NCBI GenBank assembly: GCA_954871525.1
Contig: OX940872.1
Coordinates: forward strand, 13,973,180-14,037,179
Direction of reading: 5' to 3'
DNA length: 64,000 nt
Source: Parietaria judaica
Taxonomy: Eukaryota > Streptophyta > Magnoliopsida > Rosales > Urticaceae
Part shown: piece by piece, positions 21,391 to 32,872 of the stretch
Numbering within the stretch: the stretch's first letter is position 1
Layout: every line of letters starts with the position of its first letter
The notes under the pieces: model-generated
The model's input: only the letters and a program-made list of their open reading frames with translations
Databases searched by the model: none
Told to the model about the DNA's origin: nothing
Translations under genes and position numbers: made by a program

Positions 21391-21527
21391 TTCAAATCTT
21401 GCTCTCGGCTCAAACACTTTATTTCGGCCACGTTTCCCAAATTCTCTCTGCGATTTTCTTTCTTGAATCTCTTCTCTTCAAGAAACCTTTCAAAATCTCC
21501 TTCCGTTCACCCTCTCTTCCGGCGAAA

Positions 21528-23069
21528 ATGTCGAAGCCTGGAAAAATCTTCAAGACTCGGTCGCCGAAATCCATAATGACTGAGAGACATTTGAAGGACT
21601 TGAAGAAGCACTACGTGGACTCGAGCCCCTGCTATCTCCGTCTTCCTCAATCCGGCGAGCTTGCCGATGAACCTCCGGAAGGGTGCATCGCTCTCTATGA
21701 GCACTTCTTCCGATCGGTGGAGTTGCATCTCCCACTGCCTCATCTCATTGTCTGCTTCCTACATGCGTACAAGATGCCAATCAGTCAGGTTAGCCCAAAC
21801 GCTCTTCGCCTCCTTATCTGCACCATGGCGATTGCTCTCGAACAGAAAGTGGTCATCACTTTGGAGGATTTGATGCGGCTCTTTATATGGTCGAAGAACT
21901 CGAAGAACCTGGGCCGTTTCTACCTTTCCCATGTCGTGAGTCCCCACATCATCACGAATACGCCCAACAACGAATTAGGATGGGAGAATAGGTACTTTTT
22001 CGCGCATCTCGACCGCTTTACCCTCGGGCCACACTGGGATGCGCTACCTACCGAGTGGGTCGTCGAGAAAGATGTGCCCAAGTTCAGGCCCATCACGAAT
22101 AAAGAAGACGACGAGCGTTTTGTTGGGGTTGTTCGGGCTTTGCTGGACAACCCTCGTCGGAACTGGACAACAGACTTCTTCAGTACCCGCGTCAAGGAAT
22201 CGGGACTCTACCAACTCTGCCACATCGTGGGTCAACCACCCAAGAGACTGTGGCCAGTGGGGTTCCGCCTCGAAGAGGTAAAAGATGGTTCTTTGTCTCC
22301 TGCCATCCGACAATCTCCCAAGCCGAAGAAGAAATCTCAAACGACAGCTCGTGGGTCAAAGGACTCACGACAAAGTCAAGGCCAAGATCCAGGACAAGGC
22401 CAAGATCCAGGACAAGGAGGTGGATCTTTCGGTTTTCAAAGGGATCTATCGAAGGCAGGCTTCTTAGGCGTCGGTCCTCGGACCGGGGCTGACAGGTTCG
22501 CTTCCTGCGATAAGCCTCTGCCTCCGAGGACAGTTCGGAAAGGCGAACAAAGCATAAGCACGACGCCAGTGCTTCTCGTTCTTCAGAGGTTCTACCTTCC
22601 TCGGGGGCGATTCGCCCTCGAGATGCGCCTCGTCCTTCGGGAGACCGTCGTGAATCAGAGGCTCACTCCTCTTTGCGGGCACCTTCTCGCGACAAGGTTG
22701 TCCCGAAGAGGAAAACGTCCGAAGAGACGCGCGACGCCCCGCCTCCAAAGAAAGCCAAAGTCTCCAATCCGCCTAAGGAGACCGAAACGATCCCCCCGGC
22801 TTCGGAGACTGTCACCGTTGCTTCCCATGACGGGACCGTTCTCTCTAGGGCGGCCGCGTCCACCGTTCTTGCTTCAACTCCCCCGGTTGAGGCTAGCAAA
22901 GTCGTCGATAAGACTGGGGGAATTCCACATCCTTCTCCTTCTTCTCGGGAGGTTTTTCGTTTCGACGACGACTTCATCGACTTGGTGTCGTCACTAGACC
23001 TCTCGGCTCCCGAGGTACCATCTGATCTTCTTCTACCGTCTTTTTCGTGATGCTTGCAGGTTCTTGGTG

Positions 23070-23101
<32 letters not shown>

Positions 23102-24669
23102 TCTTCTTGTAACTTTAGGCTCCGGCTTGCGCCGATGCGCCTCCTCGCTCGGAGGTTCTTTCCGAAGAGCCCCTCAATCCTGTAGTGGAGAGCTCTTCGG
23201 TCGCCGTCCCTTCGGCTAATGAGGAGGTTTCGGTGCCCGAAGAGGTGCTTGATACAGCCGACGCGCTTCTCGCCTTGGAGCCTGTCGGACAGCCAAGTGT
23301 TTTGGAAGAGGCTCGCCTACCTTCCGAAGAGGTTCTGATCGAGGGCCATCCCGAAGGGGTGGATAACCTTCTTCCGTACGTCTCTCTTCTTGATGTCTCC
23401 GTCCCTCCCGAAGTGCCTCGGGTGGGAGGCTCTTCGGAGCCGACCGATGACGCCGGCCTTTCTAGGGCTACCATCTCAACTCCTACCGACATTTCCGGCG
23501 GATCTGCCGAGGTCCCTTCTCTTCCATTGCCAAGTCTTCCTCCCAATTTTGGGGCAGGAGGTTTTTCCATCCCTCTCGCGGAGCGTTTTCCAGTGGTTCC
23601 TACCCTGAGCTCCTCGCCTGAAGAGTGGAGGAGATATTCTCTCCGGGTTCTTCGGGATCTGTTTTGGCCTGAGCCTTCTCGGACCAGCACTGGCGTGTCC
23701 CTGAGCGATATTGGTGGCTACGCCCAAGCCGCCACCATGCTCTTTCAAGCCCTTGCGCGTTTCAACACCGTCATTCTTGAAGAAAATACGAATGCGGGCG
23801 AGTGCGCTCAAGAAATCCGCGACCTCCATTCAAAGCTAGCCGATAACGAGTCGCATCTCGAGATCTCCATCCTTGGGGAGCGAGAATATCGGGAGGCGGC
23901 CGAACGGTCTTGCGACGAACTGGAGGTTGCGAGGGCTAAATTGGAGAAAGAGGTCTCGCTTCGCCAGGCGCAAGAGAGGGAGCTCGCCGAGTACAAGGCT
24001 AGGGCTGAGAAAGAGGCCGAGGTGCTCAAGGCTGAGCTTGCTGGGGAGCATAAACGTCACTCCCTGATAGTGCAAAACTACGAGAAGCATCTCGAAGAGA
24101 AGAAGCGGAGGTTGGCCAAAATCAGCGAAGCGGTGGGCGTTCCGGCCGAACAGGAGAGCCGGCTCGCCTCTCGAGTGGCCTCGTGCATGAAACGCCTCGG
24201 GAAAGACCTCGAGATATTGCAAGCAGAGGCGTCTTCCGAGCGCGAAGCACACCTTTGTCTCTTCGAGAGGGCCCAGGGCAAGGCACAGCGCGCCTCGGAG
24301 AGGTACACGGCGTTGGAGCAATCCATCAACTTTCATCGCCGTTCTGCCGCATATGGGGCCAATGCTCGCCTTCTTGAGAAAGTTCCTCCCACGAAGACCA
24401 TAGAGAGTCTCCTGCCTCCTCTCCCGAAGTACAAAGAGGTGGAAACGGAGAACGAAGTCAAGGCTCGGGAGTGGGATAACCAATCCATCCCCGATCCCAA
24501 TTCTCCTCCGCTCACTCTGTGTGCCCCTCCGCCTGTCGATGCCGATTGGGCATCTCGCTTCATAGGAGGGGATGCTTCTTTGGCCTACAATGGCCTCGAC
24601 GAATACGGAACCAACGACGGGGTCGTCTCTTCTACCGGCGAAGCGGTAGGGGGAGAGGAAAATCCTTAG
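21528..24669 (+). CDS. Antisense aORF of the gypsy element (Transposase_28-like N-domain, coiled-coil C-part)
   Basis: The ATG at 21528 starts a frame beginning MSKPGKIFKTRSPKS. Residues ~55-260 form the conserved region with ALYEHFFR and SPNALRLL, resembling the Pfam 'putative gypsy type transposon' family. A basic stretch with a GQDPGQ repeat follows (22370-22420). From about 22420 the better protein-like sequence lies in other frames, including a nuclear-signal-like PPPKKAKV near 22740, so one or two frameshifts or missed introns are likely. An intron-like gap with (TA)n (about 23050-23118, acceptor TTTAG) joins to an open frame that runs to a TAG at 24669. This last part holds a long charged coiled coil (about 23780-24130). 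The biochemical role is unknown. The coding direction is opposite to gag-pol. Confidence 0.6.
23073..23101. repeat. (TA)n microsatellite in the aORF intron
   Basis: About 14 TA repeats lie between the likely donor and the acceptor TTTAG at 23114-23118. Confidence 0.8.
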
Positions 24670-24853
24670 GCCTTTTCTTGTAGCTTCTCTATCTATATTT
24701 AATTTTTATATTGTTTTCCTTTGTAATTCCTTCGATGAATTTTTATTATTGAAGAAACCTTCTTTCCTTCTTTTACCTTGTCGTTACTATGCTTGTCGCT
24801 TTTCTTGCGTTCCTTCTATTATTTTCTGGCTATTCTCAAACTTTTCCTCTTAG

Positions 24854-25174
24854 GTTGATGAATTCTTTTACACTTCTTGTCCGCTGTTTTACGACGAGGA
24901 CGTGCTAGCCTCTTTCCTCGTGGTCGATAACAAACATCCGGCCATCCTCGAGGAGTTTGTCCAAGATATGATAAAGCGTGCTGCTGCCACACTCTCCGGG
25001 GCTCCGGACGATGAGGTTCTTCCCGCGGGCCCCTCTTCGGCCTACGTGCTCGAGTTTATGATGCGGGATCCTAGGAATTATGCCGCCGTGGAGGATCTTC
25101 TTCGGGACGTCCTTTCCGAGAATGGGGAGTTCGTTATAGAGCAAATTGCCGACAGAGTTTTTCGGGAGGATTGA
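24854..25174 (+). CDS. Second antisense ORF or final exon of the aORF
   Basis: After an acceptor-like CCTCTTAG (ending 24853), an open frame runs from VDEFFYTSCPLFYDEDVLAS through PRNYAAVEDLLRDVL to a TGA at 25174 (106 codons). It is acidic, probably helical, and unlike any catalytic domain I know. It could be a third exon if splicing removes the TAG at 24669, or a separate ORF. No ATG opens it near the acceptor, which favours the exon reading. Confidence 0.4.
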   Translation, partial: VDEFFYTSCPLFYDEDVLASFLVVDNKHPAILEEFVQDMIKRAAATLSGAPDDEVLPAGPSSAYVLEFMMRDPRNYAAVEDLLRDVLSENGEFVIEQIADRVFRED

Positions 25175-25336
25175 CCTTCCTTTGCCTTTGTAAATTACTT
25201 TGCGGCTGCCATGTATCGAATCTTTAAAGAAATTTATTAATAAAGCCTATGACTTTCTTATATATGACATGCTAGTGATGAAGTATGGGAGTATGTGTAC
25301 TCCGGGAGTGTGTGTACTCCCTTTTTTTTTATCTTT

Positions 25337-25588
25337 GGGCGATGAGCTTGTCGGTATGCACCGAGCTCTGTCGCGAAGAAGTGCTTGGCACTGATTTACC
25401 GGCGATGAGCTAGTCTGTATGCACCAAGCTCTATCGCGAAGAAGTGCTTGGCACTGATTTACCGGCGATGAGCTTGTCGGTATGCACCGGGCTCTGTCGC
25501 GAAGAAGTGCTTGGCACTGATTTACCGGCGATGAGCTTGTCGGTATGCACCGGGCTCTGTCGCGAAGAAGTGCTTGGCACTGATTTAC
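25337..25588. repeat. 63-bp minisatellite, four units, plus one displaced unit
   Basis: Units start at 25337, 25400, 25463 and 25526 with CGGCGATGAGCTTGTCGG and end TGGCACTGATTTAC. A fifth copy lies at 25924-25986, beyond a second minisatellite. It lies in the gypsy 3' untranslated region. Confidence 0.9.
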
Positions 25589-25618
25589 TCTCGGCGTTTG
25601 TCGCCCATTGATTTCTTA

Positions 25619-25917
25619 TGTGTATTGACCCATTTTCCGTAGTAGTTTTTGTATGTTGGCCCATTTGCCGTAGTAGTTTCTTTTGTATGTTGGCCCATTT
25701 GCCGTAGTAGTTTTTGTATGTTGGCCCATTTGCCGTAGTAGTTTTCTTTTTGTATGTTGGCCCATTTGCCGTAGTAGTTTCTTTTGTATGTTGGCCCATT
25801 TTCCGTAGTAGTTTTTGTATGTTGGCCCATTTGCCTAGTAGTTTCTTTTGTATGTTGGCCCATTTGCCATAGTAGTTTCTTTTGTACGTTGGCCCATTTG
25901 CCGTAGTAGTTTCTTTT
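25619..25917. repeat. ~30-35-bp minisatellite, about ten units
   Basis: Tandem copies of TTGGCCCATTTGCCGTAGTA differ mainly in the length of a TTTCTTTTG spacer. The repeats are contiguous, with no unique spacers. Confidence 0.9.
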
Positions 25918-26271
25918 GATATTCGGCGATGAGCTTGTCGGTATGCACCGGGCTCTGTCGCGAAGAAGTGCTTGGCACCGATTCATCTTATATGTATATA
26001 TATTTTGCGATATGTATCAATGGAGAAGTGAAAGAATATTTTGTCTTAAAAGACGAGCCTCGTTAAACCCTTCGAGTCCCCCAATGGGTGCGGCTCGCGA
26101 GGGAAGAGTACCCCATATTGTATTAAATAAGGCCAGAGCCAAACATGTAAGTCCCGAACAAGCAGGGCTGGGACTCCCCTTTTAATAAACTTAAATTAAA
26201 GGATAAACTTAATAGTAGAAATTAAAGAAGGATATTGAACGGGTGATAATAGAAAATACCGATATCGTCAT

Positions 26272-27383
26272 TTATTGGTAGAACTTTTTCAAGTGCTTGA
26301 CATTCCATCTTCTTATGAATTTGATTCCATCGGTGTTCTTGAGCTCGTATACTCCTGGCTTGACGATGTGGGTAACCATATACGGGCCTTCCCAGCTTTC
26401 GCCCAACTTTCCTGCGTTTAGCTCGGCCGTGTTCTGGAAGATCTTTCTGAGGACCATCTCTCCAACTCGGAACCTTCTCGGTCGCACCTTTTTGTTGTAA
26501 AACCGTGCGATGGTGTTTTGATAATTTTCTATGTGAATTCTGGCTCGCTCTCGTCTTCCGTCGATGTGGTCGAGTTGATGAAGCAGGTCCCGGTTGTTGG
26601 CCTCTTCTTTGCTCGGTGCCCAAGCTTGCCGGAAGCTGGGGATTCCTACCTCCGCCGGGATTACTGCTTCCACCCCGAATGCGAGAGCGAACGGAGTTTC
26701 ACCGGTGGCTGAATGCGGTGTTGTCCGATAAGCCCATAGTACCCCTGGGAGTTCGTCCGCCCATAGGCCTTTCTTCTTGTCGAGCCGCTTCTTGAGGTTG
26801 TCGGTGATCGTTCGGTTGATTGCTTCGGCGTTCCCGTTCCCCTGAGGATATCTTGGCGTTGATGTATTCAGCTTTATCCTCCATCGCGCGTAGAAATCCT
26901 TGAACCTCTTCGAGATAAACTGGGAACCGTTGTCTGTGATGATCTCCCTGGGGAGTCCGAAGCGAGTGATTACGTTCTTCCAAACATAACTCTCTACATC
27001 GGAGTCCTTGATGTTGGCGTAGGATTCGGCTTCGGTCCACTTGGTGAAGAAATCCGTGACTACCAGCATGAATCTCTTTTGCCTCACCCCGATTGGCATA
27101 GGACCGACGATGTCCATAGACCACTTCATGAAAGGGTAGGGCAGTTGATCCATGGGGCGTGTCGCTGGCACTTTTCACATCTCCTAGCGTGGTCGATGCA
27201 GTCCGCGCGCATTGTCTCCCAAAAGAAGCCTTGCAGCTTGGCTTTTCTCAGCAGGTTGCGTCCGCCAGAGTGGTTGCCGCATTCCCCGGTGTGGATCTCT
27301 TGCATGACGTATTCCGCCTCTTCTTTGCCCAAACAGCGTAGGTAGGGACCTACGAGGCCTTTAAAGTAGAGCCTTTTATCCAC
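26272..27383 (-). pseudogene. gypsy integrase (frameshifted)
   Basis: The zinc-binding N-domain is at 27126-27383: HTGECGNHSGGRNLL, then CEKCQRHA. The frame shifts at about 27145, and the core continues to a TAA at 26272. The catalytic D,D,E residues are present in MDIVGPMP, ITDNGSQF and NGNAEAIN, followed by the C-terminal domain ending VKHLKKFYQ. Integrase inserts the element's cDNA into host DNA. The shift between zinc and core domains disables it. Confidence 0.85.
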
Positions 27384-27479
27384 GATGGTGTACCGAGAGC
27401 TCTTTGTCTTTATCTTCCGTGCCTCTTGTCGATCTTCGGGTAGCTTTCCTTCGAGCAGATACGTTCGGATGGGGGTTCT

Positions 27480-28727
27480 TCAATCCCTTTCCCTGGTTTC
27501 TTCCACTATTCCCCGCTCTTCGCCTTCGTCCTTCTCTTCTTCTATATTCTGGATCTCCTCCTCTCCTTCTTCCAATATGTCGCCATCGCTATGAGCGTTG
27601 CCATTTCCGTCGGTTAATCCTTTGTCGCTTGTCTTCAGTTTCTTCTTATCGGGGCCTTCGCCTCTCTTGATGCTAGGTTTCTGCAGCGTCTCTACCGTAA
27701 TTGACCGGAGTTCTCCCACTTGAGTGGTCGACCCCAGGCTTCCCAGAGCGTCTTCATGGTTGTTGTCTCCCCTGGACACCTGTGTCAAGGTGAAGAAATC
27801 GAACTTCTTTTCGAGGGACTTAACGACTCCAGTGTAGGCCTCCACTCTTTCGTCGTTCTTATCGTATTCTCCACTGACCTGCTTCACGACTAGCTGAGAA
27901 TCGGAGAAGGCGTTCAGGTTCTTGACCTCGATGGCTAGGGCTGACTGCATCCCGACGATGAGTGCCTCGTATTCTGCCTCATTATTGGTGGAGCAGTAGG
28001 CGAGACGGCAAGCTTTCTCGATTATTTCCCCCATTGGAGATATGAGCCGGACTCCGATTCCCGATTATGTCGAGGTCGATGATCCGTCGACGCAGAGCCT
28101 CCAGGTGCCAGCTTCATCGCTCAGCTCCACGGGCTCCTTGGGCAGCTCGATGAGGAAATCGGCTATTACTTGTGACTTCAAGCTCGTCCGTAGCTGGTAC
28201 TCGATGTCGTATGCCCCCAGTTTTATGTTCCACTTCGTGACTCTGCCGGATTGATTCAGACTCTGAATGATAGAGCGGATTGGCTTGTCCGACATAACGA
28301 GGATAGTGTGGGCCTGGAAGTGGAATCACAACCTCTCCGATGCGTCGTAGACAGCTAGCGCCAGCTTCTCTATGGTAGGGTACCTTGTCTCCGCGTCGAG
28401 GAGCTTTCTACTGATGTAGGAGACTGGCTTCTGCTCTCCTTTCTCTTCCCGAACGAGCACCTGGCTTATCGCTTGATCGGACACGGCGATGTACAGATAG
28501 AGCGGCTCTCCGGGCTCTGGCTTCGTCGTAACGGGTGGCGATGAGACATAGACCTTCAGTGCTTGAAAGGCTTCTTCGTACTTGTCGGTCCACTCGAATT
28601 TCTTGTTCTTCCTCAGCAGCTCGTAGAATAGAAGAGTCCAATCAGCTTGTTGCGAGATGAATCGCCTTAATGCGTTGATCCCCCCTCTCAGCTTCTGGAC
28701 CTCTCGTCGATTTCGGGGCGACAGCAT
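27480..28727 (-). pseudogene. gypsy dual RNase H region (broken)
   Basis: 28326-28727 encodes the RNase H that follows the reverse transcriptase (PGEPLYLYIAVSDQAISQVL, SRKLLDAETRYPTIEK). A frame change leads to 28065-28295 (SDKPIRSIIQSLNQSGRVTK, then WRLCVDGSS) and 27480-28034 (TNNEAEYEALIVGMQSAL, FSDSQLVV). The last two form a second RNase H with its D, E and D residues. Two tandem RNase H domains point to the Tat lineage. Frame changes separate the parts. Confidence 0.75.
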
Positions 28728-28769
28728 GCTCTAATTGGCTTCGACCTGTTCGGGATTGGCCTCGATTCC

Positions 28770-29590
28770 TCATCGTGTGACCATCTGGCCTAGGAACTTT
28801 CCGGACGAGACGCCAAAAGTGCACTTGGTAGGGTTTAGCTTCATTTGATGCTTTTTTAGGACGCCGAAGCATTCCTCTAGGTGCTCCACGTGCGTCGCCG
28901 CTTTCAGGTATTTGACGACCATGTCGTCGATGTACACTTCTACGCTCTTCCCGATCTGCTCGTGGAACATCTTTGTCATCAGCCTTTGGTAGGTCGCCCC
29001 GGCATTCTTCAACCCGAAAGGCATAACCTTATAGCAGTAGGTTCCTCTCTCGCTGATGAAGGCTGTCTTCTCTTTGTCGTCTGGGTGCATCCGGATTTGA
29101 TGGTAGCCTGAGTAGGCATCCATGAAACTCATGAGCTCGTACCCGTAAGTGGCTTCGACGAGGCGATCGATGTGTGGCATCGGAAAGCTGTCCTTCGGAC
29201 ACGCTTTGTTGAGGTCCGTGAAGTCGACGCACACTCTCCACTTGCCGTTCTTCTTCTTCACCACGACGCTGTTGGCTAACCATTGGGGATATTTCACCTC
29301 CCGAATGGTTCCCATAGCGAGCAGCTTATCCACCTAGTCGTTTATGATCTTGTTTCGGTCAGAGGCCATCTTCCTTTGCTTCTGGATGACAGGTTTGTGC
29401 CCGGGATCTGTGTTGACCCGGTGGGTGACCACCGTCGGATCGATCCCTGGCATGTCTTCATGGGACCATTCGAAACTCCCCGATTTTTCTTCAGGAACTC
29501 GATCAGCTGAGCCCTGATCTCGGGTTCGAGTCTAGCGCCTATACCGACGGTCCGAGCCGGGTCGGAGTCGTCGATGCTGACTTGCTCCAC
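28770..29590 (-). pseudogene. gypsy reverse transcriptase (broken)
   Basis: 28770-29333 encodes most of the polymerase domain, including WRVCVDFTDLNKACPKDSFP, FMDAYSGYHQIRM and the catalytic YIDDMVVK. A TAG interrupts the frame at about 29334. The upstream linker (29342-29590) is in a shifted frame, and a TGA ends the frame at 28770. The polymerase motifs themselves are intact; the polyprotein is not. Confidence 0.85.
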
Positions 29591-29636
29591 TTTTTCGAGC
29601 TGTGGGCCTCTTAATCTTTCTTCAGTGGCTTGGCAT

Positions 29637-32108
29637 TCAATGTCTTCCGCGCTGAGGATCTTGGGGATGCCCTGGGATCCGCCCTTTCCTCTCTTCTTGC
29701 GCCGCTTCCTCCTGGTCGTCGATGGTGGAGGCGGAGCGGCCGCTGCTAATTGCTCTGTAGTGCATCATGTAACAGATGCGATAGGCCTCGCTGTTTCCTC
29801 GGACCTCGTCGATGGTCCCTTCTATTTGCCCCGGGAATTTGATGCATCGGTGGTACGTGGACGGGACAGCCCTCATCGAGTGAATCCAGGGCCTCCCGAG
29901 GATCACATTGAAGTGCGATCGTACGTCCAGTACCATGAACTCAGTCATCCGTTGGACGGTGCCGGCGTAGACGGTGAGATTCACCATTCCCATTGAGAGG
30001 GCTACGTCTCCGTTGAAACCGGACACCTTGCGTGGGCGGCCTCCGATGACTAGGCCCTCGATCTTCATTCGCGTCAAGCAGTCGTATATGATGACGTCGA
30101 CTGAGCTCCCATTTTCCACGAGGACGCGGGTGACGTCGCATCCTCCTATGTTAAGCTCCAAGACTAGAGCGTCGGCATGCTCGTTGGCGCACACCTCTTC
30201 GTCGACGAATTCTGTCGTCGTCTTCAGACCGGTCATCCGCGCATCTTCCTGAGCGGGCTCTTTTCCTCTGCGCTGGTAGGCTTTGATGCTGTTGATGGAG
30301 TTTTCGCAGAGGCGAGATCCTCTCATGATCAGGCCGATCCTTGGTCTTGCGGCTGGTCTCCCATCGTTCGGGCGCTCCGTCGATGCCTCCTCGATCGTAA
30401 GGCTCCTCTTCGGTGCCTCCTGGTTTCGTCCTGCGCGCTGAGCGGGGGCCTCTTGCCTGTTCGGCCACGATCGATTGTTGTTGTTCCACGGCTGAGAGGG
30501 CTTTTGAGAGATATTCTGGAATTCCTCCTGCTCGATCTTCCTCTGGATCATCTTCTTTAGGTTGGCGCACTCGTCGGTCGCATGACCGTGGTATTCGAGG
30601 AAGGAGCAATACTTGCTCATATCCTTTGGCCATGCTTTTCTTTTGTAACCTCCTCGGTTGTTTGAGAAACCTCCTCGGCTTTCGTGGTACCCTCCTCGAT
30701 CGTCGGAGTAGCTTCCTCGGCCTTCTGAAATGCCCCCCTGGTTACTTGGGAAGTTCTCTGGCTGGGAGTTTCCTTGCGGATGTCCCCCTCGCTGATGACT
30801 CCCACGGTTGTCTGTTGCCTCCTTCTTCCCGTCTACTTGGTAGACTCCGTGCCTCGGGGCTTCTTGGACTCTTCGCTCGTCGGAACCGTCTCGGTTCCTT
30901 CGATCTCGTCGCTCTCCTTCTCTCCTTGTTCTGGACGACGATCCTTCTTGTCCGTCTCTGCTTTCCTTCTTCTCGGGCCTTGTTTGGACTTCGGCCTCCT
31001 CTTCCAGCCTTTTCTTGATCGCCTTATTCTCTTCCATGTTCATGTAGATCGTCGCTTTATGGAGGGCATCCTCTATTGAGTTCGGCAGTGAGACGCATAG
31101 CTCATCGTTGAACGGGGATTGGTAGTATAAATCGTGCTTCAGAGCTTGGACCGAGACGACGTCATCGATCTTCGGGATCCGGAACATGACATTCTTGAAT
31201 TTCTCTACGTATTTCCGGAGAGGCTCGTTCTTCCCTTGCTTGACGTCGAAGAGGTTGGATACCGTCAGCTCCGTCTGAACGTAGATGGAGAAGTGCTTTA
31301 GGAAAAGGGCGACCAGCTCATCGGAGGTGTCGATGGAGCCAGGCATTAGCCTTGCAAACCAGTCACTGGCACGACCTTGCAGGCTTGCGATGAAGAGTCT
31401 GCAGAGGACGGCTTCCTTCCGGACCTCCTCGTCCCCGATGTGGTCTGTCGCGATCCGGAATGACTTCACGTGGGTGTGGGGATCCGTCTCCCCTTTGTAT
31501 GGCGTGGGCTTGATCTTCGGCAGCTCCTCTAGCTCTATCCCCTGAATCCTCTTCGTGAATGGGGTGATCCTTACTTCTCGCACCATCCTGTCGATCTCTG
31601 GCGCCGAGCTCGTCGCTTGGTGCACTTGCGACGCGACCTGCCCGAGCTTGGCCTCCATCTTCGATGACATTAATGCCATCGCCTTGGCCACCTCTTCGGC
31701 CACTCTTGTCGCCACATCCATCGTCGAATTTCCCGGTGCGATCCCTGGCGTTCTCTCCGGTTGATTCTCAGCGGCCGGAGGCTGGGCTACGCCTTTGTTG
31801 AAGATAATTCTGATGAGCGACGGGGTTGACATGCCCATCAGTGCGTCTGCTGTCACTGCGCCTCCGCTGGCGCTTCCTACGGCTCCTCGTGCGGCTGACT
31901 CTGCTATCTGGTTCGTCGGGTGTGGTCCCTCCGCGCGCTCTAGGAGGCTTACGAGGCGTCTGTTCTCCACGGCTTGCTCCTCTATCCTTCGGGCAGATTC
32001 CTCGGCTTTGCTGGTGACTTCTGTCATCTTTGCGATGGCTTCTGCCAGCTGTTGTTGCATTCGCTGCATGGCTTACTCCTGAGCAGAGCTAGCTTCCTCG
32101 GCTGACAT
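29637..32108 (-). pseudogene. gypsy gag-protease
   Basis: The natural start is probably the ATG at 32108 (MSAEEASSAQE), where a TAA stops the frame after 11 codons. An ATG at 32069 reopens it for 810 codons. The gag core lies about residues 185-300 (GETDPHTHVKSFRI, GRASDWFARL). A long RG/RD-rich RNA-binding-like section follows. The zinc knuckle is imperfect (YCSFLEYHGHATDEC, with L where H is usual). The protease motif reads LVENGSSVDVI, so E replaces the catalytic D. Gag builds the particle and protease matures it; the altered site suggests loss of function. Confidence 0.85.
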
Positions 32109-32163
32109 TCTCCTTTTTCTCTTCGATTTCCTGGCTGTGCGATAGAAAGAAACAATGCCCTCT

Positions 32164-32175
32164 CGGTGGGCGCCA
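32164..32175 (-). promoter_or_regulatory. gypsy primer-binding site
   Basis: TGGCGCCCACCG lies three bases inside the 5' LTR on the minus strand. It resembles a site complementary to a lysine tRNA 3' end, as in some plant gypsy elements; the exact tRNA is uncertain. Confidence 0.6.
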
Positions 32176-32178
32176 AAC

Positions 32179-32872
32179 TGTAGAGGGCGATTTTTACCAC
32201 CTTACAGTCACAAAGATAATCGAAATAACACAAATAATTATGAATACAAATATCCTTGATTTATTGTGATTCCGAGAGGACCCGGTTTCTTCCGTTTAAT
32301 AGCTCGGACAATCGAAGATTACACGCTTTAATCCTTGTAAAATCGAGAATACTATGAATAAGCAAACTCGAGAGCTCAAGAATAATTCTCTCAAACTCAC
32401 GATATAATGGTACTGAATGAATTTACAATGAATCTACATGCATATTTATAGGATTGAAGGTCTTCTAGATTGTTCCCACGAATCATGCTAGGGTTTCCTT
32501 CTGTTTCGCTATGATCGTTGTTAAAATCCCTTATTTGCGTTGGATATCCCACGAAATCCTCAACTGAATGAGCTGGCCTTCCTCCTTTCTCGCGATCTCG
32601 AGTAGTTCCTTCTTTTAATTCGATTTGGTTTTCTCGATGAGTCTCTTCTTTCGGTGAACTTCTACCCGATGAACTATCTTGTCGCGATGAGGTCTTGGGC
32701 TCTGGCAGATGATGACTTCTTATGGGCTTTTTTCTTGCTGGGCCTTAATTTACCCTGTCTTCTGGTGGGCTTGAAATCTACAAGTGGTCTTGGCTTCTAT
32801 TTGATGTCGTTTGCATATAAAACGAAAACCAAACAGTGTTGAGGAAAGATTTGACAAAATCTGACCTTAACA
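32179..32872 (-). repeat. 5' LTR of the gypsy element
   Basis: On the minus strand this 694-bp LTR begins TGTTAAGGTC and ends CCCTCTACA, the same family as the solo LTR at 1483-2161. It abuts the PBS on one side and the Pack-MULE TIR on the other. Confidence 0.85.

Larger units (their letters stand above)
21313..32872 (-). mobile_element. Ty3/gypsy retrotransposon, Tat-like, with antisense aORF; 3' LTR missing
   Basis: On the minus strand the order is 5' LTR (32179-32872), PBS, gag-protease, reverse transcriptase, two RNase H domains and integrase (ending 26272). A repeat-rich 3' region follows. It carries an aORF on the opposite strand (21528-25174). Dual RNase H and an antisense extra ORF between pol and the 3' LTR are hallmarks of the plant Tat lineage (for example Grande-type elements). 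The 3' LTR is absent: the sequence breaks at about 21312 into hAT coding DNA. The base pairs after the 5' LTR (ATAGC) have no partner there, so a deletion has removed the 3' end. The element's 5' side sits in the TIR of the Pack-MULE-like element. Confidence 0.8.

Noticed and set aside
25619..25917. CRISPR-like array
   Set aside because: The units are directly contiguous with no unique spacers, and the DNA is plant; it is a minisatellite.
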